Shown: positions 1-11,655, counted from the first letter of the stretch. The stretch is DNA of 64,000 bases from Platynereis dumerilii (GCA_026936325.1 JAPTHN010000011.1:26018501-26082500); one strand, 5' to 3'. Numbers and translations: made by a program. Notes: generated by a model from the sequence alone, not told the origin.

Positions 1-439
1 AGCAGGCCGGCCTTTCTTCTTCACGGGCTGGCCTTCTCCCGTGCCATTTACTTCCGTGGGCGTCTTTTCTTCACTTTCCGGCGATTGCGGTTTGTCTTTT
101 ACTCCATTTTCTTCCTCCTCCTCGTCTTCCGAGTCTGCGCCTTCTGCGACTAATTCGATATTTTCTCTTGACTGTGCCTCGAACCTGTTTAGCGATGAAA
201 TAATATGTTTAGCCCAGCCTATGTGTAGCACTGGGGTCGAACTGTCCTCCTCCCACTGGCAAATGCCATCGTAAAACTGAAGCACCAGGGCGTAACATTC
301 TGGATCTCTCAATAATTGTACCTCATTTGCACTTTTCTGCAACATTTCTGAAGACAGCTTCACAACCATAGGAACCAATTCATTGGAAATCTCCATAAAC
401 TCTTTGTATATCTCCTCATCCTCTCGACTGTAGTTAAAT
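1..439 (-). CDS. MEN1: MEN1 coding exon 5 (cut by window edge)
   Basis: The exon opens after an ATTTCAG acceptor with [14 protein letters not shown] and continues through [18 protein letters not shown] and [12 protein letters not shown]. It then enters a Glu/Asp-rich stretch ([11 protein letters not shown]) and a basic KKKGRPA, still open at position 1. No donor is visible. Confidence 0.94.
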
Positions 440-3400
440 CTGAAATTAACAAGACACCGCAATTACCAAATACCAGTTCACCTGAGTTGTCAAATGCATA
501 ATTCTGTGCACATTACATTTAAATAAATAGGAGAATTTACTTATTTTCAAAATCATAAATTTTAAACATGACAGGTCTGCAACGAAATGCGCTCTATACA
601 GACAAAAATATACACAAATATATGAGGAGGAAACGTAAAGAATCCAACAAAAATAAACTTCTCCCATGTTACTTTCAAACATTCAAATGGTATTTCTGTC
701 CTAAACAATATTCCTCAAACAACATTGTTGAGCAAATACCTAAGACAGACAGAAAGATCTAATGACTCTTAAGAAACGCATGACATCGATTGGGATATAT
801 TTGTATTTATCATGTTTATTATTATCCCAACAAGCATTGGCAACAACTGCCTGAAAAGAAAAGAATCACACTTACTTTCTTATCACATTAGCTGCTCCGG
901 CCCACCACTGCAGGGCCTCTTTGAAATTGTGGTTTCGGTAGCAAAAGCCCCCCATGTAAGTGTAGGGGTAGACATGGAAATCTTCGTAATACTGCACAGC
1001 AGAGTCTATAGCTTTTAGGTATAACGTCCTCGGAGATGGTCGGCCGGAGGTAGGAGAAATCTCTTCCAAGTCGCCCAGATTGCCGAGGGCCATGGGGTAT
1101 CTGGAAGATGAGTGCAAGAATGAATGATAATGAATAATTAGTCATAAGATCTGATTGGAAATCACTGATACAGCCTTAGTTACGGACGGTTCCAACTAAA
1201 ATTCATGAAATTACATGACCTTCAATGGACAAATTTCGGATTTTCAATCACCAAACCTTTACTTTCTAATATTGGCGACATTGTGCTCAAGATGCACCTG
1301 AAACAAATCTGTGAGATGACCACCCAGTCCACTACAAGTATCGTAATCATGAAAACCTGTACAAGTTTAGTACGACTTTTAAGAGGTCAAAACTTGAATT
1401 TTCCAGGACTTTTAAAATTTTTTTTTGCTTTTCCATGACTTTCTATGACCACCATTTTTCCATGACTTTACAAGACTGTGCAGCTGTGGGAACCCTGCAA
1501 GTCAGAAAACTAGGGGTGGACTATGTGTCCATTTTTTAAATGAATGAAAAATTTCTTCATGGCAGCAATTATTTAAATTTATTCAGGCCGGGAATTAAAT
1601 CATATTTTCTTTCCACTGCAAAACATACACATGAAATTTTAATTTATTTGCAATAACCAATTCAAACTTTAGGCAAAGGGTAGCTCTAGAAAAGAACCAA
1701 ACTATTTCAATTATGAATAAGTGTGCAGTGCAACTACTTGCAATATTCATCACAACTTCGAACAACTGTTCCCAGCCAGATCAATAATTTTTCTCATTGA
1801 TATGCCAGCAGTACATCATGTTCATCGCGGGAAGTTACAGTGACAAGTTAAAATCCCCCTCTAATTCCCAGAAAGATGAAACTGAAAGACTTCCTATTTG
1901 GTCAAAGTACAACAAACTCCAGTTTAAGTGATGAACAAAAACCACTCTTAACAATGGGTAATGTGGGAATGAAATTTGACAAGTAACGGAAAACTTTCGA
2001 TGAAGTACTATCCTTTTCAATATGCAGCATAGAAAAAAAATGTGCTGGTATACTGAACTGCAAAATAATTTTATTAAATCCCCATTGAACAACATATGTT
2101 TTTGATAAATTTATTTTTGCTTTTGCTGTTCGGTAGGGTGCATCTAACCCCCTTACATAGTTGGATCACCTCTGACTTTTTTTTGGGGGTGAGGTTTGGT
2201 GTCCTGGATAAACACAATGGCATTAATATGTTGATGGATTCCCAATGTGGAATTTCACCGTTTCAATCACCTCTTTCTCAGTTAATAGCTTCTCTTTTAT
2301 AAACAGTGTCAAACTAGGATACATTTCCTGGAAATCAAGCTCTCCACATACATCTCAGTGACCACCTGTCCCTTTTGGAATTCATGATTACATTACAAGA
2401 TTTAACTGCCATTGACTCGCAGCCTTCAACAAAGATTTCAATTTCTACACATTTATTTCAATAGTTTTCATATTTTGATGGAAAATATGATTTTTGACAT
2501 CTAAATAGACACGGTTTGACATTTAAGCCAGTAGCAGCTGGAAGAAGCCTTGAAATTCGGTTTGGTAATATTTTCCTTGTGTCTGGAGGCAATGAGCATG
2601 CTTTAAGAGGGTCCCCACAAATTTCCATGATAATAATCCCTCTACTTGTTCACAAAATATAAGGATTTTCGGCTTTTTATAAGCTTTTAAAAGTTTGCAA
2701 TCTTCAAATGAAATAAGCCACCCCTAGGCAACCTTAAAAATTGATGAAATTTGGCAGAATTACTCCTTTCTATGAACCTCACCACCAAAAAAAAGTCAGA
2801 AGGGATGTGAAAAAATGTTGCATTTTGAGGGGGATCAGATACACCCTACTGTTCGGCATACTTTTGTTAATACTGTAAATAGAGGATATGATCGAGGTTT
2901 TAAACTTTTAACAAGTTTATGATCATTGCAAGCACGGAAGAATGCCTCTGTGTTGCAAGTTCAGAGACATAACATGAAAATACGAACCTTTCCAAATGAC
3001 CCATGTCGTAGAGCAGCCAGAGCAACTCCTGCTGCAAGGACCCCATCTCCACGCTGTCCAGGGTGGCACTGATTCCGGGGTTGATAGACGACACGATTGA
3101 AGCAATCTCCATCTGCCGTGTGCACACCACAGGATGGCCGTTCAAATACAACCAGCTCTTCTCTGCAACTCCTAGCACTATAGATTGCCCTCTCTTGTCC
3201 TCATTCCCTTTGCCTGAAATGTAACAAGTCCTGATTTTAATTTGGCTGCAGGGGAAATTTATACCTTTTTACAACATCTAAGACACTTTCACACCAAGAG
3301 AATCTATCCTAGACAAATGTCTCTAGCAGAGCATTTCATCATCCCTCCGGCTAATATTGCAGTTAAATCTTGGCTTATTCACTTGCTTTTCCCCCCATTG

Positions 3401-6400
3401 TAACCTGCCCTTAAAATTGTTTAATAATGGGTCAATTCTAGTATTAATATATTCATGTTTAACAGAATCAGCCAATCAGAAACAACTACATGTAAACATG
3501 TTCGATTCACAATTTCAGAGTCAATTTCGAAGTACAAATACTTGGTTCTCAGAAGAATTATGCACACTAGCGTATTGCTACATTCAGCGGAGTTCATACA
3601 TATGTGACACATTATGTGAGACCAAAAGCTAAGCTGCGACAAGCCGTTTTGTTGGACTGCTTCCATTTTAAAAACATTGCTAATGGTGTTAAGTGCACAT
3701 GCATGAAGTAATGCCAGTTTCATTTGCATCTTATGGGTGGATGTCATTGGTCGAGCCAGGATGGCGGTAAACTTGTTAGCTGAAGGCTTTGCTGAAGTGC
3801 ACTTCATAGCACATGTATCTATAGACCTTATCCAGAGTCTGCACGACCACCAGGTTCAGAATACTTCCAAGACGTTTTCAAATTTTGGAGCCCAGAAGCC
3901 ATAATTTACAATCTAGACAGTAAACACACAACCTTAATGATCATGATTTATTCTCGAAAGCTGACCAGTAGTGAGTGACCACTGACCAGTGAGTCCCTGA
4001 AAACTCTCAGTGGCCGACCCAGATATGTTAGACCTTTCCCTGGATCATGTGGATCCGCCACTGAATCTGGTAGTCTTTGACTACAGAGGGACTCCTTGTT
4101 ATTCGTATAAGAACCAGGTGGCCCTGATCACTGATCAGCTGTCACTGGAATCCTGATAACCCAGTATTCCATACTGAAACAGAATTCTCTAATTCTCACT
4201 CTAGAATTAACATGTGGCAGACTCCCGGCCTTCTCATAATGTTATCATGTAATGATTCATAACAATATCAAATAAGTTCAATAAAGCTTGTTGATGTTGC
4301 TTATTGCAATAAGTCCAAAATCGGAAGGCTTTTTAAAATATGTATGTCAACGAAAAAAAAATCTCTTTAAAGTTAAAAGTGCCATAAATCATAAAATTTT
4401 CAATTTAACATCCCTGCAATAAAATCAGTATCGCAAGAACTTAAAACTTTTCGAGCAAAATCGAAACATGTTGCAAAATCTACATCTACGACCTTTAGAG
4501 AGCATAGTAAATACCTGCTGAAGTCCTAAACACTCAGTGATGTCACAACCGACAAGGTCTGAATAATTGATCAGGAGATTGTAAATCACTTTGGAACTAT
4601 AAACTTCTGGAACCACTTCTTGCAAATCATAGTCATTATTGACTCATCAAATGACAAAAATAGGACAAGCGTTTAGAAAAATCATCTTCCATGCATATAT
4701 TTCCATGTCAAAATCAAGCTCATAATTTCTCAATACAGCGAAATACCAAGGTATACTAGGAAAAATATTGAATTATTTGTATTTAATAGCTCAAAATGAT
4801 CACGACAGAGCAATAGGAACATACTAATAAAATGTCAAGATATACTGATGAAACATTCATTATTTTCAAATAAGCAACATCGGCATTATTTCAGGATAAA
4901 TTTTCCGTACTTAATATTTATTAGAGATAATAAATCTGCATTCATGAAACACACAAAATGATAAAAATACATAAAACATTAGTGTAACACTGCTTCCAAA
5001 AATAGCTTGTGAAGTTCTGCATCGTGATGATCTTATCTAATTAATTCAATAACAAGCTCAAAATATATTTAGATCCAAAAACAGATATTAAGCACAAACT
5101 AATTAGGTCAGTTTACAATCACCGATCACGCTGCCATGTGACCCCAGTCATTATTATTTAATAATTGTGCGAGTTGAAAACAAGCGCAAATTTACTAAAT
5201 TATAATGATATATATAAGAAAAAATAATCAATTTTTTGTGTTTAACAGCACAAAACGGTCAGGATACAGCCTACTAATAAAATGTCAAAATATGCTGATG
5301 CACCATAGATCTATAAATAATAAAACCTACATTCATGATACACCCAACAGTGTTTAATAAAAATATATAAATGTAATGATGCAAATAATTGCAAATGAAA
5401 TCGAAATAGCTTGTCAAACTGAAATGTGATCATAACAACACACACACCCATAACATTACAACATTAATTGAACAAGAACAAGCGCTGACAGAATACATTC
5501 AAATTCTAAAATAATCATATGATATAAATCAATTAGGTCAGTTAGTATTAACTTAGTAATTACCATGCCATGTGACCTCGGCAGTGTCATCGCTGTGTTC
5601 TCCAAACACGACCCAGGCGTGGTCCTCCGACAGAGACAGATGGACGTCATCGAGGCCAAGGACCTGGCAAGCCGCAACCACCCCAAGGGCCACTCCGAAG
5701 CAGTCCAGCTTATTGCCTGCAAATAAAAACATTGCAAATAAAAAGACTCATTAATCACCATCAGTCAGATCACGAGATCACTCTGACCACAGGATTAATG
5801 GAACAGATTAAAATTATCAGACTAATGGGGGTTATTGTTATGGGGAAACTTCAACATTAAAGTTGATCAGTTGAATTCAATTTCTTCATCATTGATGAGA
5901 TTTTCTTTTTCTACCTTGAGGGACAAGCGACACAAAATCTAGCTGAGGGAAAGGGAATTAAAAAGTAAAATTAAGAAGGGACAGGGGGACGCAAAACCCA
6001 TCCAGACTGAGAGTCTTATCACGTTCATGATGTCAACTTGCACAGAATTATAAATTGCAACGATACAGTGCATTTCAACACTAAATTTAATCTTGATTAT
6101 CATTATTTCATAAGCATGTACATGGCAACTTACTACCTTCGGGATACAATAATGTTAACTTGACTTGATCAACAATGTGATTTCAATCATTGATCTTTTG
6201 AATACAACTGAACAGTCAAGCTTGACAGTCTACTGGGGGCATTTTTAAAACACTAAACATGCTAAATCATGACTGCAGCAATAATTTTAGGAAGCGGCAC
6301 CTAATGATGATTCACCTGATTATGACTAAGGATGCATCACAGCCATGAGTAAACGCATTTGCAGTATCATTCTCACAACTATTGATTGTCAGCATTTATA

Positions 6401-7461
6401 ACACTGGCAAGATGTGCAAGACTTGCTAATTGGATAGGGTGTTAGGCAATCATGGTGCTTCCTGGGGGTGCTTCAGAGATTTGGGACAATTGCAATTAAT
6501 GTGTTGTCTTAGCTTCTGTGAAAACAATCAGGAATCAACAACATAGTACTACATGTTCACACCTATTCACATGATTCAGTGCCAGTGTGTGTTTGTTGTC
6601 ATGTTGTCCCAGTTGACACAACAAACATAAGGAGGGGCAGTGTCAGTGATGCTTCAATTGTTCAAGCAGTCATGGGGGTTATGTATTACATTACAGCACA
6701 GTTGTCATGTGAAAAACATAGCTGACTATCCTATTCAGTCACAGTAAACAAGGGTATGCATGCTATTCGGGTACTGGGAATTCCGTGCTGCGCAAATGGA
6801 TTAGCATATTATAATGAAGTGAGGGTCGTGGCCATGCCAAAAAGTGTGGATTCGATCAACCAGCCAAAATATATTGTCAGCACATGAGCACCCTGTAGGG
6901 TGTCACCCAAAAATAATACCCCAGCAAGACGCAATGACATCTTAGCTACACGTTGTCAATGACTGGGAAGGGCTGAGGCAGCGAATTGGTTATTGTAGAA
7001 GAAATTCCTTGATCGGTTATATAAACGAGAAGGCTTGGCAACCACCTACCTGTCAAATAAGCATAGAGCGATTGGAGATGCGCCTTATCCTTAAAACTGC
7101 GGGACAGTCCAGCCCATAGAACATCAGAAACCTTCTTGACAAGTTCCCTACTAGTAAAATTCCCATCGTGTTGAGAGAGATCCACAGAGCCCTTGATCTG
7201 GGCAACGAATTTCTGGTAGAGAGCCTCCACAGTTGACAGTTCCACCACAGGAAAGATAGGTTCCAGACAGATGCGTGAATTAAAATCCTGTGGCACGGTG
7301 CGATTGACCGTTAACGCGTGCTCTATAGCTCCCAATACAATGGAGACAAGTGCTATATTCGGTTGGTCAGTACTCTCTAACTGATCCCTTACTAGATTGA
7401 CCACAGATTTGACATTTTGTAGAGGAAAGTGTCGCTTCTCTCTGTCTTTGAACCCCGCCAT
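1..7461 (-). CDS. MEN1: Menin (MEN1), five coding exons, 3' end beyond window
   Basis: Menin is a nuclear scaffold that joins MLL/SET1-type histone H3K4 methyltransferases and JunD-type factors. Joining exons 7461-7050, 5716-5564, 3213-2988, 1100-876 and 439-1 gives one open frame of 485 residues with GT-AG introns and consistent phases. It follows vertebrate menin throughout: the N-terminal ELVKKVSDV block, then [11 protein letters not shown], then [25 protein letters not shown] and YPMALGNL, then YDGICQWEE. The start is the ATG at 7461 in a good context (AACAAGATGG); upstream in-frame codons have no ATG. The window ends inside the acidic, lysine-rich tail (KKKGRP near residue 482), where human menin has its disordered segment and nuclear localisation signals; about 125 residues are missing off the left edge. 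Identification is by recalled homology. Confidence 0.96.
440..875 (-). other. MEN1: MEN1 intron 4
   Basis: An intron of 436 bp between coding exons 4 and 5, AT-rich. I see no RNA gene or recognisable repeat in it. Confidence 0.8.
876..1100 (-). CDS. MEN1: MEN1 coding exon 4
   Basis: A 225-bp exon encoding [31 protein letters not shown] and [14 protein letters not shown], ending GAANVIRK. This is the tetratricopeptide-like region that forms the MLL-binding pocket in human menin. The residue matching human Met322/327 (numbering depends on isoform) is Thr here, while the surrounding tyrosines are kept. The donor is GTAAGT. Confidence 0.95.
1101..2987 (-). other. MEN1: MEN1 intron 3, hosting a hAT MITE
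   Basis: An intron of about 1.9 kb. Its middle (2134-2848) is a TIR element described separately. The remainder is AT-rich with no further recognisable feature. Confidence 0.75.
2134..2848. mobile_element. hAT-type non-autonomous element in MEN1 intron 3
   Basis: The ends are inverted: TAGGGTGCATCTAACCCCC on the left, and the right end read in reverse is TAGGGTGTATCTGATCCCCC. It is flanked by a perfect 8-bp duplication, CTGTTCGG, at 2126-2133 and 2849-2856. A TAGGG start with an 8-bp duplication is the hAT signature. The 715-bp body has no transposase frame, so it is a MITE-like derivative. Confidence 0.85.
2988..3213 (-). CDS. MEN1: MEN1 coding exon 3
   Basis: A 226-bp exon encoding [37 protein letters not shown] and [13 protein letters not shown]. 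The acceptor is TTTCAG and the donor GTTCGT, slightly weak at +3. Phase 2 matches the A that opens the next exon. Confidence 0.95.
3214..5563 (-). other. MEN1: MEN1 intron 2
   Basis: An intron of 2.35 kb. Its exon-2-proximal part holds a diverged tandem duplication (about 4690-5570). Between about 3240 and 4650 I see only AT-rich unique-looking sequence. Confidence 0.75.
4690..5570. repeat. Tandem duplication of about 430-448 bp reaching the MEN1 exon 2 donor
   Basis: Blocks recur at an offset of 424-448 bp: CTAATAAAATGTCAA at about 4824 and 5273, ATAGCTTGT at about 5004 and 5406, AATTAGGTCAGT at about 5101 and 5531, and GCCATGTGACC at about 5142 and 5567. The last block is the 3' edge of MEN1 exon 2, so the intronic copy carries a fragment of exon end. 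Divergence is considerable, so the duplication is old. Confidence 0.7.
5564..5716 (-). CDS. MEN1: MEN1 coding exon 2
   Basis: A 153-bp exon between a TTTGCAG acceptor and a GTAATT donor. It encodes [20 protein letters not shown], then the near-invariant [11 protein letters not shown] and TAEVTWHG. Its 3' edge is partly copied in an intronic tandem duplication about 430 bp downstream. Confidence 0.95.
5717..7049 (-). other. MEN1: MEN1 intron 1
   Basis: An intron of 1.33 kb. I see no recognisable repeat, RNA gene or extra exon in it. Confidence 0.7.
7050..7461 (-). CDS. MEN1: MEN1 coding exon 1
   Basis: This exon holds residues 1-137 and the first base of codon 138. It begins [14 protein letters not shown], aligning with human MGLKAAQKTLFPL, and ends [10 protein letters not shown] at a strong GTAGGT donor (7049-7044). 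It covers the N-terminal menin domain including [11 protein letters not shown]. Confidence 0.95.
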
Positions 7462-7476
7462 CTTGTTCTGCACTTG

Positions 7477-7606
7477 TGACGTCAGGGCCGATGCCGCAGC
7501 CTCAAATATTCTCAGTGATTCAGGCCTTTGCCTCTAAACTATTGGCCGCCAAATGATTAGTCACTACCTTAGAACACTTCTGTGTCATCTCCTATCTAAT
7601 TATTGG
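7477..7606 (-). promoter_or_regulatory. MEN1: Putative TATA-less MEN1 promoter: CRE and CCAAT boxes
   Basis: A full palindromic CRE (TGACGTCA, 7477-7484) lies 15-23 bp upstream of the start codon. ATTGG (CCAAT on the minus strand) occurs at 7541-7545 and 7602-7606. No TATA box is apparent. CRE plus CCAAT is a common arrangement for housekeeping promoters; the transcription start is not known, so the CRE could lie in the 5' UTR. Confidence 0.5.
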
Positions 7607-8142
7607 CCTGACATTCGGTCAGACATCGTTTTTGGGTTTGACCGACTTTCGCCACCGCACTCTTCCTTTCCCCATGCTCTATTCCCAGCTGCTCTTCACA
7701 CGTGACGCACCTTGCTCACTTTTCGCGCCCTTTTTTTCTGCAGCTCAAAATTTTAAGTGGCGGTCTGCCACTCTGTCTGAAACTGTCTCCATTAGTTCAG
7801 GAATCATTAGGTCTCAAAAACGAAATTTTTTTATTTGAAAATATCTATGGAGCATGTAACCAGTAGGCCTATCTCTTTTTCTTCTTTTTTTAAAGGGCAA
7901 TTTAAGCTCAAGGTACCTTCATATCCTCGGCATAGTCCTTGTAGTCAGGGCCGGATTAACCCTTTATGGTGCCCTAAGCTGCCGGTCGAGTTGGTGCCCC
8001 CCCCCCTACCCCGCCCAAGTTACATTAAAAATTTCCAGATGAGACCTGATTTTCGCAGGTGCTCGACTTGAGCTGGCGGGGCCTCAGGATCAGGGCAGTT
8101 TTTTCCCATTGGCAACTGTACCCATACTTTACCACATAGGGA

Positions 8143-8456
8143 CAGGGGTGTAATTTTCATAGATAATGTGGGGGTGGACATGCGATGACGCGGTCGGAAT
8201 CGGTCGTCGGATCCATGAAAAAAAAAGTCATTCAGGCTTTTTACATTCATGAATTCCTAACCACTTACTTTTGTGCATGGCATGGTATCCCGCCCAAGCA
8301 GAAACGTGGGGGGACATACCTCTTAGAACTGCTCCCTACCAAATTGAAAAAATAGTTTTCACACAAAAAGTGGGGGGGGGGGACATTTCATATTATGTCC
8401 CCAGGGTCAAAAATTTCTGTGGGGGGGACACCATCCCCCACCAAATTACGCCCATG
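8143..8456. mobile_element. hAT-type MITE nested in outer hAT
   Basis: The ends are CAGGGGTGTAATTTT on the left and, in reverse, CATGGGCGTAATTTGG on the right (14 bp with two mismatches). An 8-bp duplication CATAGGGA lies at 8135-8142 and 8457-8464. The 314-bp interior is rich in poly-G/poly-C runs and has no coding capacity. Confidence 0.8.
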
Positions 8457-8748
8457 CATAGGGATTTTATTTTTAATTTACAAATTTTACATTCTCGAGG
8501 GTGGGGGCACCTTGAGGGGCTGGACAATTTTTTTCATGTTTTATTTCAGTCATTTTTAATGAATTTGTTTTGAAGAGCTCAGGGGTGGGGCACCCTGAGG
8601 GTTGGGGCCCCCTGATGAGTGCCCCCCCCCCCCTGATGAGTGGGGCCCCCTGAGGTGTGGGGCCTGGGGGAAACTTTTTCCATGTTTTATTTCTGTCACT
8701 TTAAATAATGATATTTTTTGGAGGGCTCGGGAGTAAGGGCACCCTGAG

Positions 8749-9924
8749 TAGAGCCCGGAGCCGCCGCCATATTAAGCCGCCGTCAGTCATATCAACCTCA
8801 AGTCAAGTCAAGCCATGATCAGTCAAAGTCGCCACTGTCATTGCAATATCAAGTCGCCGCCGTCAAGGGCCTCACTTGACTGCTTCTGCAATTAACAATT
8901 AGTGGAAGAAGCAGTGTAAAATTGCTAATTGCAATTCTGCAGGTTCTTGAGCTTTTTTTTTAACCTCAGTTTGCCTAATTGCAATTAATGAACAGGGAAA
9001 GGGGGGGGGGAGCTAAAGGTGTCAATCATAATTGCAATTGACAAGTAATTCTGATCTGAGGTAGGCCTGTACTTTGCTAAGAATATATTATAACTAATGA
9101 ACTTCCAAAGGTCAACATTAAACTAAGTGAGCCCCCCTTCACGAAAACTTGAATATCTTCAAGACGTCTTTTCCAATTTCTACAAAAGTTTATCAGTTTG
9201 TCTGTTCGTGGACTGGCATATTTTTGACATTGTACCTGTGCATTTGTAGCTTTACTGCTTCATTTGGAGCCAGCAGCACCTGAGTGCACAAAATCCTCTC
9301 ATTTAAACAAATTGAAGTTTTGGCTGTCCTTATAAATCTTTACTGAAAGGTGCTCAAACTCCAGTAAAATTGTTTCTGCTGTCATCAAAGGAGCTAAACC
9401 TAAACAGTAAAACAGTTACAAAAGATTTCCTCAAACATGATTGAGAAATCATGTACTTCTTCTCGTGAAACAACTTTTCTTCAGCCCCTTGAATAAATAT
9501 GGGCAGCTGGTGGCTCCACTACATGGTGAAATTAGTCGTTCCTATTGGAAAAACACCAATTTTTTAAAACAAGGGTAGGCTCAGTCGAAGGCTGCTGGCT
9601 CAGGAGTAATGCCTATAAGCTACAAATTCTCACATTTTGAGGTCCATATACTGGCCTATAATTCAGCCAAATGTTGCAAAAATCAAAGAAGGAATCTTAG
9701 TTTTATTTTTTAGAACTGTTTAGTTGAAAAATACTATACTTTTTTCAATGTTCAATCTGCAACTTTGAAAAACAAAATTTTGACTAAAGTCGCTAAAGTT
9801 TGTGAAGTCAAGTCATGCAACACTCAAGTCACAGTGAATGGCCAAGTCACGAAAGGCCTTCAAGTCAAGTCACCGAGCACCCAAGTCAAGTCATGATGCC
9901 TTCTCTCAGTGACTCCGGGCGCTC
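8749..9924 (+). mobile_element. hAT-type element, copy A (nested in outer hAT)
   Basis: It starts TAGAGCCCGGAG and ends CTCCGGGCGCTC, a 12-bp inverted repeat with two mismatches. It is flanked by a perfect 8-bp duplication ACCCTGAG (8741-8748 and 9925-9932). The 1176-bp body is almost the same as copy B at 10483-11655 read in reverse. Inside are many direct and inverted AAGTCAAGTCAAG-like and CTTGACTTGACTT-like words close to both ends, which could be transposase-binding subterminal repeats. No transposase frame is present. Confidence 0.87.
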
Positions 9925-9967
9925 ACCCTGAGGGCCAGAGCCCCCTGAGGGGTGGGGCCCCCTGTGG

Positions 9968-10080
9968 GATGGGCACCCCGAGGAGTGGGGGCACCCCGAG
10001 GAGTGGGGGCACCCTGAGGAGTGGGGGCACCCCGAGGAGTGGGGGCACCCCGAGGAGTGGGGGCACCCTGAGGGGTGGGG
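9968..10080 (+). repeat. 18-bp GC-rich minisatellite
   Basis: About six tandem copies of an 18-bp unit (consensus GGGCACCCCGAGGAGTGG) inside the outer hAT element. They create spurious open frames reading RSGGTP or GVPPLL repeats on the two strands. Confidence 0.85.
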
Positions 10081-10214
10081 GCTTTTTTAAAAAATGTTTT
10101 ATTTCAGTCATCATAATGTTGTTTTATTTTGGAGGCTCATGGTGCCCCCTGCTAGCATGGTGCCCTAAGCTGCAGCTTTTTCAGCCTATTTAGTAATCCG
10201 GCCCTGCTTGTAGT

Positions 10215-10482
10215 TGTCGATTGTTGCGCCTGAACATGTGCAACATCAGGCTATTTTTATACACAGAAAAAGCAGTTTTTTAAAATTTTAAATCAGTTTT
10301 TACTATAAAATTTATTTAAACTATGTAGTGTCACAATAATTCAAAACTCCCAGAAAAATTGCTTTCCAATTGGGGGGGGGGGGGTATGTTATGGGGACAT
10401 GAAATTCAAAAGTAAAATGGCAGGACATGGGTCACATGGCAAAGGGACATATATGGATGTTAAACTTCACCCTAAGAGGGCC
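10215..10482. other. Spacer between hAT elements
   Basis: This short spacer contains a run of more than a dozen G near 10373 and a few GGGACAT words. I see no gene or clear element. Confidence 0.6.
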
Positions 10483-11655
10483 TAGAGCCCGGAGTCACTG
10501 AGAGAAGGCATCATGACTTGACTTGGGTGCTCGGTGACTTGACTTGAAGGCCTTTCGTGACTTGGCCATTCACTGTGACTTGAGTGTTGCATGACTTGAC
10601 TTCACTAACTTTAGCGACTTAAGTCAAAATTTAGTTTTTCAAAGTTGCAGATTGAACATTCAAAAAATTATAGTATTCTTCAACTAAAAAGTTCTAAAAA
10701 ATAAAACTAAGATTCCTTCTTTGATTTTTGCAACATTTGGCTGAATTATAGGCCAGTATATGGACCTCAAAATGTGAGAATTTGTAGCTTATAGGCATTA
10801 CTCCTGAGCCAGCAGCCTTCGACTGAGCCTATCCGTGTTTTACAAAATTGGTGTTTTTCCAATAGGAACGACTTATTTCACCATAGAGTGGAGCCACCAG
10901 CTGCCCATATTTAATCAGAGGCTGAAGAAAAGTTGTTTGACGAGAAGAAGTACATGGTTTCTCAATCATGTTTGAGGAAATCTTTTGTAACTGTTTTACT
11001 GTTTAGGTTTAGCTCCTTTGATGACAGCAGAAACAATTTTACTGGAGTTTGAGCACCTTTCAGTAAAGATTTATAAGGACAGCCAAAACTTCAATTTGTT
11101 TAAATGAGAGGTTTGTGCACTCAGGTGCTGCTGGCTCCAAATGAAGCAGTAAAGCTACAAATGCACAGGTACAATGTCAAAAATATGCCAGTCCACGAAC
11201 AGACAAACTGATAAACTTTTGTAGAAATTGGAAAAGACGTCTTGAAGATATTCAAGTTTTCGTGAAGGGGGGCTCACTTAGTTTAATGTTGACCTTTGGA
11301 AGTTCATTAGTTATAATATATTCTTAGCAAAGTACAGGCCTACCTCAGATCAGAATTACTTGTCAATTGCAATTATGATTGACACCTTTAGCTCCCCCCC
11401 CCCTTTCCCTGTTCATTAATTGCAATTAGGCAAACTGAGGTTAAAAAAAAAGCTCAAGAACCTGCAGAATTGCAATTAGCAATTTTACACTGCTTCTTCC
11501 ACTAATTGTTAATTGCAGAAGCAGTCAAGTGAGGCCCTTGACGGCGGCGACTTGATATTGCAATGACAGTGGCGACTTTGACTGATCATGGCTTGACTTG
11601 ACTTGAGGTTGATATGACTGACGGCGGCTTAATATGGCGGCGGCTCCGGGCTCTA
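10483..11655 (-). mobile_element. hAT-type element, copy B (inverted relative to copy A)
   Basis: It has a perfect 12-bp inverted terminal repeat, TAGAGCCCGGAG at 10483-10494 and its complement at 11644-11655. The flanks read TAAGAGGG (then CC) and TAAGAGGC, an imperfect target duplication. The body (1173 bp) matches copy A in reverse along its whole length with few differences, so the two are recent copies of one family. Together they could form a long stem of about 1.17 kb. There is no coding capacity. Confidence 0.87.

Larger units (their letters stand above)
7946..10206. mobile_element. hAT non-autonomous element (outer member of a nest)
   Basis: The termini are CAGGGCCGGATTAACCC on the left and, in reverse, CAGGGCCGGATTACT on the right, flanked by a perfect 8-bp duplication CTTGTAGT (7938-7945 and 10207-10214). 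CAGGG ends with an 8-bp duplication are typical of hAT. Two younger hAT-type elements are inserted in it (8143-8456 and 8749-9924). Removing them and one copy of each duplication leaves about 755 bp. The inner ends repeat GTGCCCTAAGCTGC in inverted orientation. No transposase frame is visible. Confidence 0.88.

Noticed and set aside
41-274. Ser-rich plus-strand frame
   Set aside because: Antisense shadow of the acidic tail of MEN1 exon 5.
9909-10193. RSGGTP-repeat open frame
   Set aside because: Product of the 18-bp minisatellite inside a hAT element.
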